From contig LT598464.1 in assembly GCA_900074745.1 (NCBI GenBank), forward strand, positions 496,001 to 560,000: DNA of 64,000 nucleotides, given 5' to 3'. This document shows, one piece after another, positions 49,833 through 60,247 of the stretch (within the stretch, counting starts at the first letter, position 1; every line of letters starts with the position of its first letter). The notes beneath the pieces were generated by a model. It ran no database searches and was not told where the DNA came from. It saw only the letters and a program-made list of their open reading frames with translations. Source of the stretch: Lachancea mirantina (lineage: Eukaryota > Ascomycota > Saccharomycetes > Saccharomycetales > Saccharomycetaceae). The position numbers and the translations under genes were made by a program.

Positions 49833-50864
49833 TTAAAGTTCCGAAAGTGGTTTCAACCCCGAGCAAACTTTGTGGATTTTTTGCTGGGTTAGAAAATCCA
49901 TATTACTCTTTTCCAAACTGAGCTTGACGATTTGTGCATTGCGTGCAAGTTCCAATTTTTTGTCTTGGTTCTTGGTTAAAGTGTCAAAACTCTCTTTTGA
50001 CAACGTTTCAAGAGTTTCATAATCTCCACCAACGCTCGCTTTAAATTCTTCAACGTTTGGTTGAACGAAGATGTTTTTAGACAGTTTCTCTTTGGTAAAC
50101 GCTACAGGAGCAAATGGAGCATACATGCCAAAACTTTTTGAGCTAGGGGCCAGTGAAAGGTTCATGATTTCACCGTCTTTAGCACCTGAAATTCCCATGT
50201 TTAATGACCGATAAAGTGGGAAATTCGATTGTTTGAGTAAATTAAGTCCAAAACCGATCTTTCTGGAAGAAGAAGAATTCGCGAATCTGGGTGAATATTT
50301 GAGCAGCGACAATGGCGTGGGATCTTCCGGTGCGTAATTCTCCGAGACTTGAAAACTTGGTTGCTTCAGAATATGTTGAGGAACGCCATTGTTTTGTCGT
50401 TTCGTCAAACCAGGAACGGTTTTCGTTCTTTTACGTTCAATTCTGGCAGCAGCGGACTGAGATCCACGACTTCCGACTTTGCGATCCTTGACAAGCGAAT
50501 CCATCGCGTCAAACACAGAATCCTTTGACGAATTACTAGCAAACGCAGTTTTACCAGATTTTTTTGCAAATTGAGGTTGATTATTCACAATTGTTGCATT
50601 TATCATTGGGTTTTGAAGCCTATCTGCGCCTTTTTTGAAGTCTCTTGGACCTGTTCGACGATGTGATGACTTTTGAGCTTGCATTCTCACCGGCTTGCCA
50701 TCATTAGATCTGTTTCTTCTGACATTGTTTCTCAAAGGTGAAGTCGCTTTCCTATTGGCCGTTTCTTTCACCTTTTCAAGGACATTTTTCAGGAATTCTT
50801 GTGAGATTGAACTGCTATGACGCTGGCCAACTACTCTAGCGTTTATGGCACTTCTATTGATCAT
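49833..50864 (-). CDS. RSM28: Mitochondrial small ribosomal subunit protein Rsm28
   Basis: A 343-residue protein with a basic mitochondrial presequence (MINRSAINARVVGQRHSSS) and a long basic, low-complexity N-terminal half (RNRSNDGKPVRMQAQKSSHR). The C-terminal half is more ordered (EEFKASVGGDYETLETLSKE, NMDFLTQQKIHKVCSGLKPL). Rsm28 is a yeast-specific small-subunit protein that aids translation of COX2 and others. Size (361 in S. cerevisiae), orientation and position beside VPS3 and MZM1 (YDR494W) carry the call. Confidence 0.9.
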   Translation of the reverse strand: MINRSAINARVVGQRHSSSISQEFLKNVLEKVKETANRKATSPLRNNVRRNRSNDGKPVRMQAQKSSHRRTGPRDFKKGADRLQNPMINATIVNNQPQFAKKSGKTAFASNSSKDSVFDAMDSLVKDRKVGSRGSQSAAARIERKRTKTVPGLTKRQNNGVPQHILKQPSFQVSENYAPEDPTPLSLLKYSPRFANSSSSRKIGFGLNLLKQSNFPLYRSLNMGISGAKDGEIMNLSLAPSSKSFGMYAPFAPVAFTKEKLSKNIFVQPNVEEFKASVGGDYETLETLSKESFDTLTKNQDKKLELARNAQIVKLSLEKSNMDFLTQQKIHKVCSGLKPLSEL

Positions 50865-51189
50865 CCTGGAACCTCAATCAACCTACAAATGTGTCGCTTC
50901 TTGAGTCTTGATTTCTGTCTTGATTACCACCAAAATTTTTCATTTCAAGTAGATGTCTTAGAACTAGCACATCTATACAGTAAAGTAATTAAAAAGCCAA
51001 TAAAGGTCTAAATTCTGTCCAAATTCGATCAAACATGGCTTTCCGCGTAACGCAAATCTTTGTAGAGTATATAGGCCTTTTCCCCTCGAAAAAGCCCTAT
51101 AATTGACCAAAACTCGACTCAAAATTCTAGAATTAATTATCGGATTTTGTATGAATTTTTGACACCGATGAGAGCTGATTTGGTCGTAT
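50865..51189. other. Intergenic between RSM28 and TPT1
   Basis: 325 bp of AT-rich sequence, RSM28 promoter side and TPT1 3' side. Nothing specific recognised. Confidence 0.4.
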
Positions 51190-51885
51190 TTAAATCATCT
51201 TGTATGGTATATGCATTTTCTCTAACAGTGTGGTCAATTCTTGCACCTTTTTCGGGGCTTTAGAGTCTTTATCTCCACCCCTTTTAGCTTTAATAGTCAC
51301 CTTTTCGATAAGTGAGATGGGAATATCAGTAACACTCAAGTAGACGTCGTTCAAGGATTTGAATAGTGTCGCCTTTTCAAGTATGGTGTCGCGCTGAAGA
51401 TAAATGTGGACGTTACTAGAATTTCTCATCCCACTGACCACGTTATCATCAATTCCAGTGACACCTGGAGCCAAATGAACATGGTTTCGACGCATTTTCT
51501 TAATATAGCCGGTTTCCAAAATTACAAGACAATTTGCCACGTTGGTTCCATGGATTAGTTTTTCTGGCAGCTCCTGAGGATCCGTGATAGGTACCAGGAC
51601 AGATTTTGTTGGAACAATTTGTTCGATAGAATGGCCCTGAGTCGCACATATGAGTCCAACATTGTTGACCGTCTTCACATGAAATCGTTTCTTGGAGTTT
51701 GTCGCGACAACTCTGTCAACGTCGAGCTTCGTGGCGTTTTGGCTTTTCAACCTGTTATGTGCAAGTAGAACGTCGATAGGAACGTATCCGTCGACGTCTA
51801 TGGGAAGCCCTTCCTTGATGGCACCATGTCGTAGCAAATATGCCAATGATTTGGAGATTTGAGTGTCTCTTCTGTCTGAGTTCAT
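51190..51885 (-). CDS. TPT1: tRNA 2'-phosphotransferase Tpt1
   Basis: A 231-residue enzyme (230 in S. cerevisiae) that removes the 2'-phosphate left at the splice junction after tRNA ligation, moving it to NAD and forming ADP-ribose cyclic phosphate. Family residues are visible: SKSLAYLLRHG at the N-terminus, the HGT of KLIHGTNVANC, RRNHVHLAPGV and SGMRNSSNVHIYL with the catalytic Arg-His set. In S. cerevisiae TPT1 is YOL102C, on the sister region of YDR494W; here it lies between RSM28 and MZM1, showing the unduplicated order. Confidence 0.96.
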   Translation of the reverse strand: MNSDRRDTQISKSLAYLLRHGAIKEGLPIDVDGYVPIDVLLAHNRLKSQNATKLDVDRVVATNSKKRFHVKTVNNVGLICATQGHSIEQIVPTKSVLVPITDPQELPEKLIHGTNVANCLVILETGYIKKMRRNHVHLAPGVTGIDDNVVSGMRNSSNVHIYLQRDTILEKATLFKSLNDVYLSVTDIPISLIEKVTIKAKRGGDKDSKAPKKVQELTTLLEKMHIPYKMI

Positions 51886-52125
51886 GGTCGGTCGGCTGTA
51901 TTTGTTAAGGCAGGATTGAATCTGGAGTCAATGTGGTCGGCGTAACATCAAACTTCTTGGCTCAAATTCTTTCGGGAAAAAAACGTTATCACACCACCGT
52001 CGTAGGTTTTGGCTTATTACCGTCTTTCAGCGCACGTCATTTCAACTACACTACATATATGGAAACCACTATAGATATATATACAGGACCATCCCATGTC
52101 AAAGATCACTCAGTTGACAAAGGCG

Positions 52126-52500
52126 TTAGTCGTACAGTTGCTTCCCACCTCCGCAGCAGCCACCACCACGAGCAGCCAAAGTCTTCTTAGTAACTTTAAT
52201 AGATTCATTATCACCAAGTTCCGTTTCGCTATGTATATTCAGATGATATTGTCCAGATTTCGAAAGTTTGCCCTGTACCACATTTCTTCTGAGAAAGGCA
52301 GCAATATCGTTCAAATCCTGAATCTGCTGTTCACTCGTTTTGGAAGGTTCCGGGGGATTATGCATCCCGGCTTTCATTTGAGCTCTTGCAGCGTTCAACA
52401 TACGAGCATCCCTCCCGAACGCGATTTTGGTGGCTCTTAAACCGTTACGATAAGCACTCAACGCCAACTGGGCCTGCGAAGCTCTTGATGATATGCTCAT
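52126..52500 (-). CDS. MZM1: Mitochondrial LYR-type chaperone Mzm1
   Basis: A 124-residue protein from the ATG at 52500 (MSISSRASQAQLALSAYRNG), equal in size to S. cerevisiae Mzm1 (123); an upstream in-frame start at 52554 would add 18 residues. The LYR-family helix LSAYRNGLRATKIAFGRDA is at residues 13-31, and IAAFLRRNVVQGK and YHLNIHSETELGDNESI match Mzm1 closely. Mzm1 is a matrix chaperone that stabilises the Rieske protein Rip1 before insertion into complex III. An unusual glycine/cysteine-rich tail GGGCCGGGK replaces the usual end. YDR493W is beside RSM28 in S. cerevisiae. Confidence 0.94.
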   Translation of the reverse strand: MSISSRASQAQLALSAYRNGLRATKIAFGRDARMLNAARAQMKAGMHNPPEPSKTSEQQIQDLNDIAAFLRRNVVQGKLSKSGQYHLNIHSETELGDNESIKVTKKTLAARGGGCCGGGKQLYD

Positions 52501-54230
52501 GGGTTTCCAGAGTGGGTCTCCAAATGAGGGTTTAGATGGTTTCGATGTTATCACCTGGTTAGGATTTTTCAGTTTCTTGTATCGTTAATTTGTTGTCTCA
52601 TGGCATCACTACTTAGTAAAGAGAGGGGAAACATCAAAAAGAGCGAGAGCAGAGACGACATGATATACTCTCTGAAGCCGCAATGTTTGGAAATCTATTC
52701 AAAATTTAAAACAAGTTTTTTTGACCACTAGAAGTGTCGGCTGTGTATCATGGAAACGATCCTGAGTGAAATTCCGACGAGCAACTTTGATCAGGCTCTG
52801 TGGCATATATAACCATTTCGGATCCTTTGAATAACTTATAGCCTTCTGTGATGGGCTCGTCTTCTTTTAGGGTGTTTTTTCTTTTTGGTCTTTCAAACTT
52901 GAAATAATTCGAATAAAAAGAGGCTAAAGAGAGCTCTAGCAGGTTACATCTACACCATGAAATCTTCGACTAACGCATATGACGTGGGGTTTGGAATGAA
53001 AGAAAACCGCAAGAAAAGGAGTGAGACTACTTGAGGGAAAGAGCCTACGGGAGATGATATCGGTAAATGAAGTCACGTGATCACAATGACAGAATAATTC
53101 ACGAAAGAGAGGAGCGGATGGTTTGGATAGAGTTCATGGGGAAGCAACATATCCCAATAATCCTAATACTTGCCACGTACATTTATGAAATTAGACCATC
53201 AGTGGTTTGCCTAGGTCGGATTCTCAGCATTTACCTTTCTAGAAGCAACGGGCGTTAAAAAAGTATAGTATCGCAAGTAGAGAGACGATGCAGCCTGTCT
53301 CAAAACAACCAGATTATTTAGCAAAAGACGCAAAATTTACTTATTTGTGGGTGATGTACTATAATCTTAAGAAGAGCTATGAATGAATGAAGTAGACCAA
53401 TTCCGAAGACTAGCCACTACCGACGATTGTAGTCCTCAGTAGAGAGAGAACTGGGCCTCCAAAAATAAAGGAAAATCTGATCAAAGCGACCGTTGCCGTA
53501 AACTCTGCGTCGATGTTCACGAATAGGTTTACGTTGACGTTCACGTTGAGGTTTGCTATGTCGCTCTTGTAACTGTCATCGCAACCACGTGATTACTTCG
53601 CTGAGTTACGATTATCCTTGTTGCGAGCAGCATTGCAATAAATAAAACAATATTATCAATGCTAATATCTTGTGCGAAAACGGAACACGCGAGAGACTAG
53701 GACGGTCCTTTATGGTCAGTCTGGGGGATCTTCAAATCACATTGTGTTCGTTCAAGGTGATTGAATGTATTTCTTGATATATTCGATTAAATGATTGTTG
53801 ATTTACTGACAGCACCGCTCCTCACTGCCTCCTCTTTCAAATTCGTCCTCTACTACTTACATCACCAGGCCCCAAGTCATTCTATCGAAAGTTTTACCTC
53901 CGTATTCGCCGAATTTCGCTTACTTTAATGTGGCATTTCTGCGGAAACGAATTATAGCCCTTATGAAATATCAAAGCGCCTCTGGATTCAGAATCCTAGA
54001 TCAAGTGACAGTCCGTCTTTGAACATATTTGGTGGTAATCACAGAGATTTAAGCCTGGGAACAAACGCCAGAGAATGAAGATGCGTGCATAGTGATAATT
54101 TAAGTTCACCATATTGGCAGCTACATTAGACTAACAAGCTCGCTGATGCTTTACTGTAAATCGTCCGTTTCACTATCACTTTGTTCTCTTTTTTTTATGT
54201 ATTTTGGTTATATGCTGCCCACTTAGAGTG
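52501..54230. other. 1.7-kb intergenic region
   Basis: Between the MZM1 promoter and the 3' end of the next minus-strand gene. A TCACGTGA lies at 53073-53080. A short ATG frame (53067-53258) starts here but has no recognisable feature. I looked for a point centromere because of the E-box and a TTCCGAA at 53400, but the intervening sequence is not AT-rich enough. Confidence 0.45.
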
Positions 54231-55013
54231 TTAAGAGACCTCCAGCGTATTTGATTGCCATACTGTTTGCGGTTCATAGTATCGAACTTGGCGAAAACTG
54301 ACATTAGAGGCAGCGGACGTCGTCGCATAATGGCAACGTCGAGATGGCATTTTTATAGTTTCTGTAGGATTAACAGCAAAATGCGTGAGTAGCGCAAACA
54401 CATTAGTGCTTCGTGAAGGAAGGCCCTTTGCACGATAGGCCGTGCTGCCACCGTCGCTGGCTTTGGTGTCTTTTGGATCGCAATCTTCCTTATGAAAGTT
54501 CACGGGCCAGGAAGCGCAACAATGGGTACCTCCGTGGAAAGGAGATCCCAGTTCCATGAGTTTACCATTTGAGGTAAATGGACAGTCTTCCGCCTTTTCC
54601 TGTGGGCCTCTGCTCGCATAAACTCGCCATTGAGATTCAGGTTTGTCACCAGAACGATGGAAACACGTCTTGACTTTGTGGCGTATTTTAAGCAGTCTTT
54701 GTCGTCCACGCGAAACGGGAGCGACAGGTGCTTGTTCGTTATCGATATCGTAATTGTCTGGAGACTTGGATGCACTGGAAAGTGGTGATATTACTGCGGT
54801 AGTACCCGATGTTTGCACGTACCCACCAAGCTGCAAAAGTGTGTCCAGCTCATCCGTGTCGAAACTATAATTATTATTGTCCTGGCGAGAGTATAAAGTT
54901 CCCCAGGGCTGCGCGTCGCACGATAGCCAGCTTCGGAGTTTGGCTCGGAACTGCTGTTGGGCCAAGAATTCGTCAACGTCCAATTTAAGAGATTTATGGA
55001 CGGTTGAAGTCAT
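54231..55013 (-). CDS. Protein of unknown function (260 residues)
   Basis: A frame from the ATG at 55013 (MTSTVHKSLKLDVDEFLAQQ); the upstream open part begins with TTG. Not recognised. It is polar and probably largely disordered, with a Ser-rich middle, a basic patch RGRQRLLKIRHKVKTCFHR near residue 105 and Cys/His scattered after it. There is no membrane segment, so it is not an IZH family member although IZH1/IZH4 lie next to PKH1/PKH2 in S. cerevisiae. It is divergent from PKH across 486 bp. Likely a real, fast-evolving gene. Confidence 0.6.
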   Translation of the reverse strand: MTSTVHKSLKLDVDEFLAQQQFRAKLRSWLSCDAQPWGTLYSRQDNNNYSFDTDELDTLLQLGGYVQTSGTTAVISPLSSASKSPDNYDIDNEQAPVAPVSRGRQRLLKIRHKVKTCFHRSGDKPESQWRVYASRGPQEKAEDCPFTSNGKLMELGSPFHGGTHCCASWPVNFHKEDCDPKDTKASDGGSTAYRAKGLPSRSTNVFALLTHFAVNPTETIKMPSRRCHYATTSAASNVSFRQVRYYEPQTVWQSNTLEVS

Positions 55014-55499
55014 CCAGGGGCCTGGTTGCAACTCTTTCAAAACTCAGGAACTACACAATATCTCAATTAATGAGGAACGTATTTTATTAGGCTCAAAATT
55101 AACCGTTTTCCACCGGGAAATTTTGTAGAATTAATCTCGGACTTTGAGCCAAATTTTGACAAACGCTAAGGGTGACCGGGAATTATCTCTATGGATGCTG
55201 TTGATAGGGTTCGTTTTAGCGTGCACTATATGCTTTTGAAGTTTCTCAACTTTTTAATTGGAAGCTTTCGTTCTAAATTATATCTAGATCAGTAAGTCCC
55301 CTTTAGCATTTTGCTAGGCATAATGATCTTAAAAGTAAGAAAACTAAACGCAAACGACTGGACGCATTCACAGGTTGAGCTGCTTTTAAAGCATTCTGTT
55401 TCGATTTATGGAGTGGAGCTAAATTAAAGGGCTCTTTTTGCAGAAGAAACGGTCAAGTTTTGAAAAAATTGAAGAGGTCTTTTTAAACACCAAATCTGC
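55014..55499. other. Divergent promoter of the 260-residue gene and PKH
   Basis: 486 bp, AT-rich near PKH. No particular motif recognised. Confidence 0.4.
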
Positions 55500-58493
55500 A
55501 TGTCATTCACATTCGAAAAGCCGTTAATCCCCAGTGATGAGGATCAATTAAACCGAAGTGACGGGAGATCACGTCCACATAATCACTTGGTGCAAGAATC
55601 GTCCGTTGCTTCGGTTCCAGCGCTACTGCGAGGGCAGGAAAACTTGAAATGGGACAGACACGTTTACGGATATAACTTGCGTAGACCGTCATTGGGAGAA
55701 AAAGCATTGACAGACACGAGCAACTTCATTGCCATCAACGGTGATTTGGTTGATTCTCCTGGGAGAAAGAAATCTGCAGATACTTCGGGTTCTGGATTGA
55801 ATAGCATTACCAGCTCGGAAAGCGAGAACATCCTAGAGAGTCCTTCTGTGGGAGCAAATATGAAAGGTATACCCGTTTCCGATACCTTGAAGGCTAGAGA
55901 AGAAGAATGGGCTGACAGGGGAGCAGCCAAAATCGTTCAAGAGGTGGTGAATCCTCAGACCGGTGTGGCTACAAAACAAGTCATCAAAAAGGGCATAAAA
56001 GACTTCAAGTTTGGAGACGTACTGGGAGACGGGTCGTACTCAACGGTAATTTTGGCCAAGTCTAATGATAGTGGCAAGAAATACGCGGTCAAAGTATTGA
56101 ACAAGGAATATCTAATACGTCAAAAAAAGGTCAAATACGTCAACATCGAAAAAAACACGCTTCAAAGACTTAATAATAGTAGAGGGGTCATCAAACTTTA
56201 TTTCACTTTTCAAGACGAAGCAAGCCTTTATTTCTTGCTCGAATATGCACCCAACGGAGACTTTCTGTCTGTAATGAAAAAGTTCGGCAGTCTCAGCGAA
56301 GAGTGTGTTTCATATTACGGAGCCCAGATCATCGATGCTATAGATTTCATCCATCAAAAGGGCGTTGTTCACAGAGATATCAAACCTGAAAACATACTCC
56401 TAGACAAAGAAATGAAAGTCAAGCTGACTGATTTTGGAACGGCCAAACTTCTGGAAGAAAATAGTGATACTAAGACTTATGACTTGCTAGAGAGATCCAA
56501 GTCATTCGTTGGAACTGCCGAATACGTATCACCAGAGCTTCTGAATGAGAACTACGTTGATTACAAGTGTGACATATGGGCCTTTGGATGTATAATATTT
56601 CAAATGATTGCGGGGAAGCCTCCCTTTAAAGCTGCGAATGAGTATCTGACATTTCAAAAAGTAATGAAAGTGCAGTTTGCCTTCACGGCGGGCTTCCCGC
56701 TAGTCATAAGAGATCTTGTTCGGCAAATTTTGGTCAAGAACCCGGACTCAAGACCCAGTTGTCGTGAGATCAAACGGCATCCTCTTTTCAAAGGCCTCAA
56801 TTTCAGAGATGGAACCTTATGGGAGGCGCCAGCTCCAGAGATTGCGCCTTATAAGGTCACTGCAACAGCAATGCAACCTGTTCCAGGTCTGGGAGATTCG
56901 AAGAGTCGCTCCGCAGTGAGCCTCGCTAAACAGACCAAGAGCTCCAGCCCAGGATCTCCGATTGTATCTTCCACACCTCCAAATGAAACTAGAAGTCACG
57001 AACAAAAACGTCCACCTTTGGATCCAAGAACTTCTCAGATACTCGAGAATGCGAAAAGGGAGATTCAAAATAGACGCCAAAATACGAGGAGAGTCGCTTC
57101 GGCGGCCTCTGCCGCTGCTGCTGCTCTCACGAAGAAATCGCCAGCATCGTCGCCTGCGTTAACTTCCACAGGAGGAAGCTCAAATGAAAATACCCCAAGG
57201 AAAAGTACATTACCCAAAGCTCCTGCCACTGCGCCCAGTCCTAAAACCTCTAGTCCTTCGCAATTCACCACTAAAAAACCGATTTCGTCCAAGGCTGTCG
57301 AAGAGCTTCCGCCAATGTCCAAAGTGGATATTTTGTGGTCCTTTTACCTCAAGAATATAAACGAGAGAACCATAAAGATGGGGGAAGTTGAATTCGGCAC
57401 GTTGAAAACACCTCTTTTCGAAAAAAGATTGAGCAAGATGAACTGTACGCTCGTAGATCCCTACAAGGTTGCTCATCGAAGCACGCTGTTATCACAGGTC
57501 GCAAGGTCAGGTGGGGCCGTAACGGGCTTTCGAAATGACAACTCTAGTACTAATTTGACGGAGAATGACTACTACACGGAATTTGGGATAAGCGAAGACA
57601 CGATCTCTGAGTCTTTCAAAAAAACCAGCAACGATGATACCGACGGAAATGGAAAGTCCATGTTCAAGAAACTTTTTCATGCTAAGGCAGAGGAAGCGGA
57701 AAAGGCACCCGAACTTTTGCCACATGGGAACCTTTTGAGGAGGGTCTTGGTTTTGACAACTTTTGGGAGGCTACTTGTATTCGTTAGAAGATCCAAAGTT
57801 CAGCCGGAGACAAATCTATTCTTCGACCTTGAATATGATATTCAGCTGTCTCAAACTGGCACTAAAATCAAAAGTGTTGTTTTCGACGACCAGGCGAGCT
57901 CTGCTCCAACACAGGACTATTTCGTAATAGAAACTCCGTTCAAGACATTCATAGTGAGCTGCAAACCTGACGACGCTCTGAGCTGGTTAACAGCGGTAAA
58001 CGCCGGTCTGAAATCCAACCAGGAACGGCTATTACAGCGTGCCAAAGAAGAAGAGCCCAGCCCGTTGGCTAACAAAGCCGCCAAATTGGCTAGCCCAAAG
58101 CAGGAGGCCGAAAAAGACTTTGGACATAGTAGCGAGCTTCATGTCAAGCCTTCAAGGCCGGTTCCTACATCAGGACCCACCCACGCCAGTCGTCCCGCCA
58201 GTAAAGGATCTGTAACAACGCAGAACTTTCCCTCGGCAGCTGGGAACAAACCTGAACGGTTATTTGATGCATTCGTGAGTTCAAAAGGGAAACATGGAAA
58301 AAAGACCGCTAGACCCGTTCCTGCATCCAGCAAGCTCGTGAATGGGCTACCATCGATGCCGGGGTTCCTTGGCCCTTCTTCCGATTACAGGGAAATAGAC
58401 GAAACTGGCAGCGCGCAAAATTCGGCCAGAAGATCTCCACCAAGCAGAATTCTACGGATGACATCTCGCAACGAGCACACGCTTCGTAAATGA
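55500..58493 (+). CDS. PKH2: PDK1-type kinase Pkh1/Pkh2
   Basis: A 997-residue Ser/Thr kinase, the yeast equivalent of mammalian PDK1, which phosphorylates the activation loop of AGC kinases (Ypk1/2, Pkc1, Sch9) at eisosomes and the plasma membrane and responds to sphingoid bases. N-terminal polar 165 residues; kinase domain about 168-430 with LGDGSYSTV near 173, HRDIKPEN near 290, DFGTAKL near 312 and FVGTAEYVSPELL near 337; a Ser/Ala-rich linker; and a PDK1-type PH domain at about 742-835 (RRVLVLTTFGRLLVFVRRSK, ending DALSWLTAVN). Size lies between Pkh1 (766) and Pkh2 (1081). By order it is the single parent of YDR490C and YOL100W; the symbol is chosen for the neighbouring YOL098C. Confidence 0.95.
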   Translation: MSFTFEKPLIPSDEDQLNRSDGRSRPHNHLVQESSVASVPALLRGQENLKWDRHVYGYNLRRPSLGEKALTDTSNFIAINGDLVDSPGRKKSADTSGSGLNSITSSESENILESPSVGANMKGIPVSDTLKAREEEWADRGAAKIVQEVVNPQTGVATKQVIKKGIKDFKFGDVLGDGSYSTVILAKSNDSGKKYAVKVLNKEYLIRQKKVKYVNIEKNTLQRLNNSRGVIKLYFTFQDEASLYFLLEYAPNGDFLSVMKKFGSLSEECVSYYGAQIIDAIDFIHQKGVVHRDIKPENILLDKEMKVKLTDFGTAKLLEENSDTKTYDLLERSKSFVGTAEYVSPELLNENYVDYKCDIWAFGCIIFQMIAGKPPFKAANEYLTFQKVMKVQFAFTAGFPLVIRDLVRQILVKNPDSRPSCREIKRHPLFKGLNFRDGTLWEAPAPEIAPYKVTATAMQPVPGLGDSKSRSAVSLAKQTKSSSPGSPIVSSTPPNETRSHEQKRPPLDPRTSQILENAKREIQNRRQNTRRVASAASAAAAALTKKSPASSPALTSTGGSSNENTPRKSTLPKAPATAPSPKTSSPSQFTTKKPISSKAVEELPPMSKVDILWSFYLKNINERTIKMGEVEFGTLKTPLFEKRLSKMNCTLVDPYKVAHRSTLLSQVARSGGAVTGFRNDNSSTNLTENDYYTEFGISEDTISESFKKTSNDDTDGNGKSMFKKLFHAKAEEAEKAPELLPHGNLLRRVLVLTTFGRLLVFVRRSKVQPETNLFFDLEYDIQLSQTGTKIKSVVFDDQASSAPTQDYFVIETPFKTFIVSCKPDDALSWLTAVNAGLKSNQERLLQRAKEEEPSPLANKAAKLASPKQEAEKDFGHSSELHVKPSRPVPTSGPTHASRPASKGSVTTQNFPSAAGNKPERLFDAFVSSKGKHGKKTARPVPASSKLVNGLPSMPGFLGPSSDYREIDETGSAQNSARRSPPSRILRMTSRNEHTLRK

Positions 58494-59532
58494 AGCATCC
58501 ATTCAATCAATTGCAGATCCTGGAACGATGGGGACTTGAGGACTTTCCCAGGAAACCGCCGACGTTCTTGCCGCTCCTCGGCATTGTACGGGTGAACTTC
58601 CAGTGGGGCTGGGTTACCAACAACGATGAGCAAGGTTAGCCCGTGACAACCGTTCCGACTTGAAAAGCCGGCAACCCGAGGCTAGCCCTCAGGCCAGCCC
58701 TCGGGCCAAGCGATGCTGGGGGGTAATGGCCTCAACTCACCAGGGTCCGTCGATCTCCTTCACTTCGCCAATGCAAAGCATTGTTGATCCGGTGCCTTCT
58801 ACGAATATGCACGTTAACGGCTTTCGACATGACCGAACAACAAAAACAAAAAGCCCAGGCTGGCAATTCTCAATGGCGAAAAGAGTATCATAGTTCTGTC
58901 ACCAGTAGCGAGGTTGCCGATCAATGAGCTTGCGAGCACGCGACGAACCACTGGTCTCCCGCAGCTGCAGTCACCAGAACCCACACTTCCCGGTGTGATG
59001 CTGCCTATGCCGAGGATCTACAGCCGCAACGGCGACGTCTGAGTTGACGAAGGCAAGCCTCATGCGTTCGCCTAACTCCAACTGCGCTTCTTCTCGCTAT
59101 TGAGAACTCAATCCGATATTTTCAGCCGAACTGCCTGAACTTCCTCGCTGTTACATTCGAAAAGCAGCTACCGTTCAGCCGGCTTTGCAAGATTTTCACC
59201 TTTGCCCTACGAACTGGTTTGGGTCCCACTGGCTGCAAACTTTGTCTGTATCAGGCAAGCCAGGTGCCGGGAAACCGTACGGCAAAATTTTCCCATACCC
59301 GAAGTGAGGCGTACAACCACTGTTTTCGTCATATCCCTTCTCGGCTCTTAGTTTGCCTAATTCAATGCAAAGCCGTTAGCTCGGCATGTTGTTAACACTT
59401 GCCAGGCTGGCAGTCTGTTTGCATACGTAAGCACTCTAGTTGCCATGCTTACCGGCAATTAGGCAGTATATCGCCTTACTGGCTTGGCCACACTGGGTAA
59501 TAGAAGCATGCCATTACGGCATTGAACGTGTT

Positions 59533-59557
59533 CCTGTAGGCACGTGCCTGTAGGCAC
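59533..59557. repeat. Tandem CCTGTAGGCAC pair around palindrome AGGCACGTGCCT
   Basis: CCTGTAGGCAC at 59533-59543 and 59547-59557; together they create a 12-bp perfect palindrome (59538-59549) with an E-box core. Confidence 0.6.
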
Positions 59558-60106
59558 AAGAACATTTTCCGTGCCTGTCGGGTTGCAGAAGGATTGACAG
59601 AAATAGAAGCCGAGCTTGAGGCGTCTACCCAGCTATGTAAGGCTCTGCACCGGTTGTCGACTGTTAACAGGTTTGCAAAGATCAAGTTGCCGACGGACGT
59701 AAATTTCGGCGGTTGCTAGGGCAAAATGGCTTCAAAAGAAGAAAAGAAGGAGAAAAAGAAGGCTTGACAATGGGCATGACGGCTTTCGACGTCCTGCGCA
59801 CGGTGCGGAGCGCTTGCAGGCGCTTGTTCTGCTTCTATCGTCATGAATCCGTAAGGAAAAGCGCACGGTTTTGCTGCAGGCAGTCATTTTTGTGTTCCAC
59901 GCTTTTCACTGTGGGCGGGTCGTTTTTCTGGAAGAAAGCGACTATGGCATGGAAATTTTCTTTTTGCTGATAGCCGATAGTCCATGCACATATAAACGTG
60001 GGGATCTTTGGCGGGGAGAGTATTCTTGGTCACTTCCTAAAAGTTGTTAACCAGCTTTCGCCTGTCCAAGACTGAACCTCGAGTTTTAGAAAGACCAGAA
60101 AAAAAT

Positions 60107-60247
60107 ATGTACGGCGAATGTTACGTTGATTTTGGAACTCTTGTTCGCCTTGTTACCGCTTCCGGTGTTGAATATTTGACGGACCTAGTGGCCACGACGC
60201 TAAATCACAAGCCTCGTGAATTGCCAAAGGCCACGCATAAAGAGTAG
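60107..60247 (+). CDS. Candidate small protein (46 residues), uncertain
   Basis: A short frame MYGECYVDFGTLVRLVTASG... ending ATHKE. The ATG at 60107 is preceded by A-rich sequence (AAAAAATATG), the favoured yeast start context, and a TATATAAACG-like box stands about 115 bp upstream (near 59990). These are the signs of a promoter, in a gap where neither neighbour needs one. I do not recognise the product. It could equally be part of a longer non-coding transcript or chance. Confidence 0.25.
   Translation: MYGECYVDFGTLVRLVTASGVEYLTDLVATTLNHKPRELPKATHKE

Noticed and set aside
53073-53406. Possible point centromere (TCACGTGA followed by TTCCGAA)
   Set aside because: The sequence between is only moderately AT-rich, too long, and the full CDEIII consensus around CCGAA is absent.
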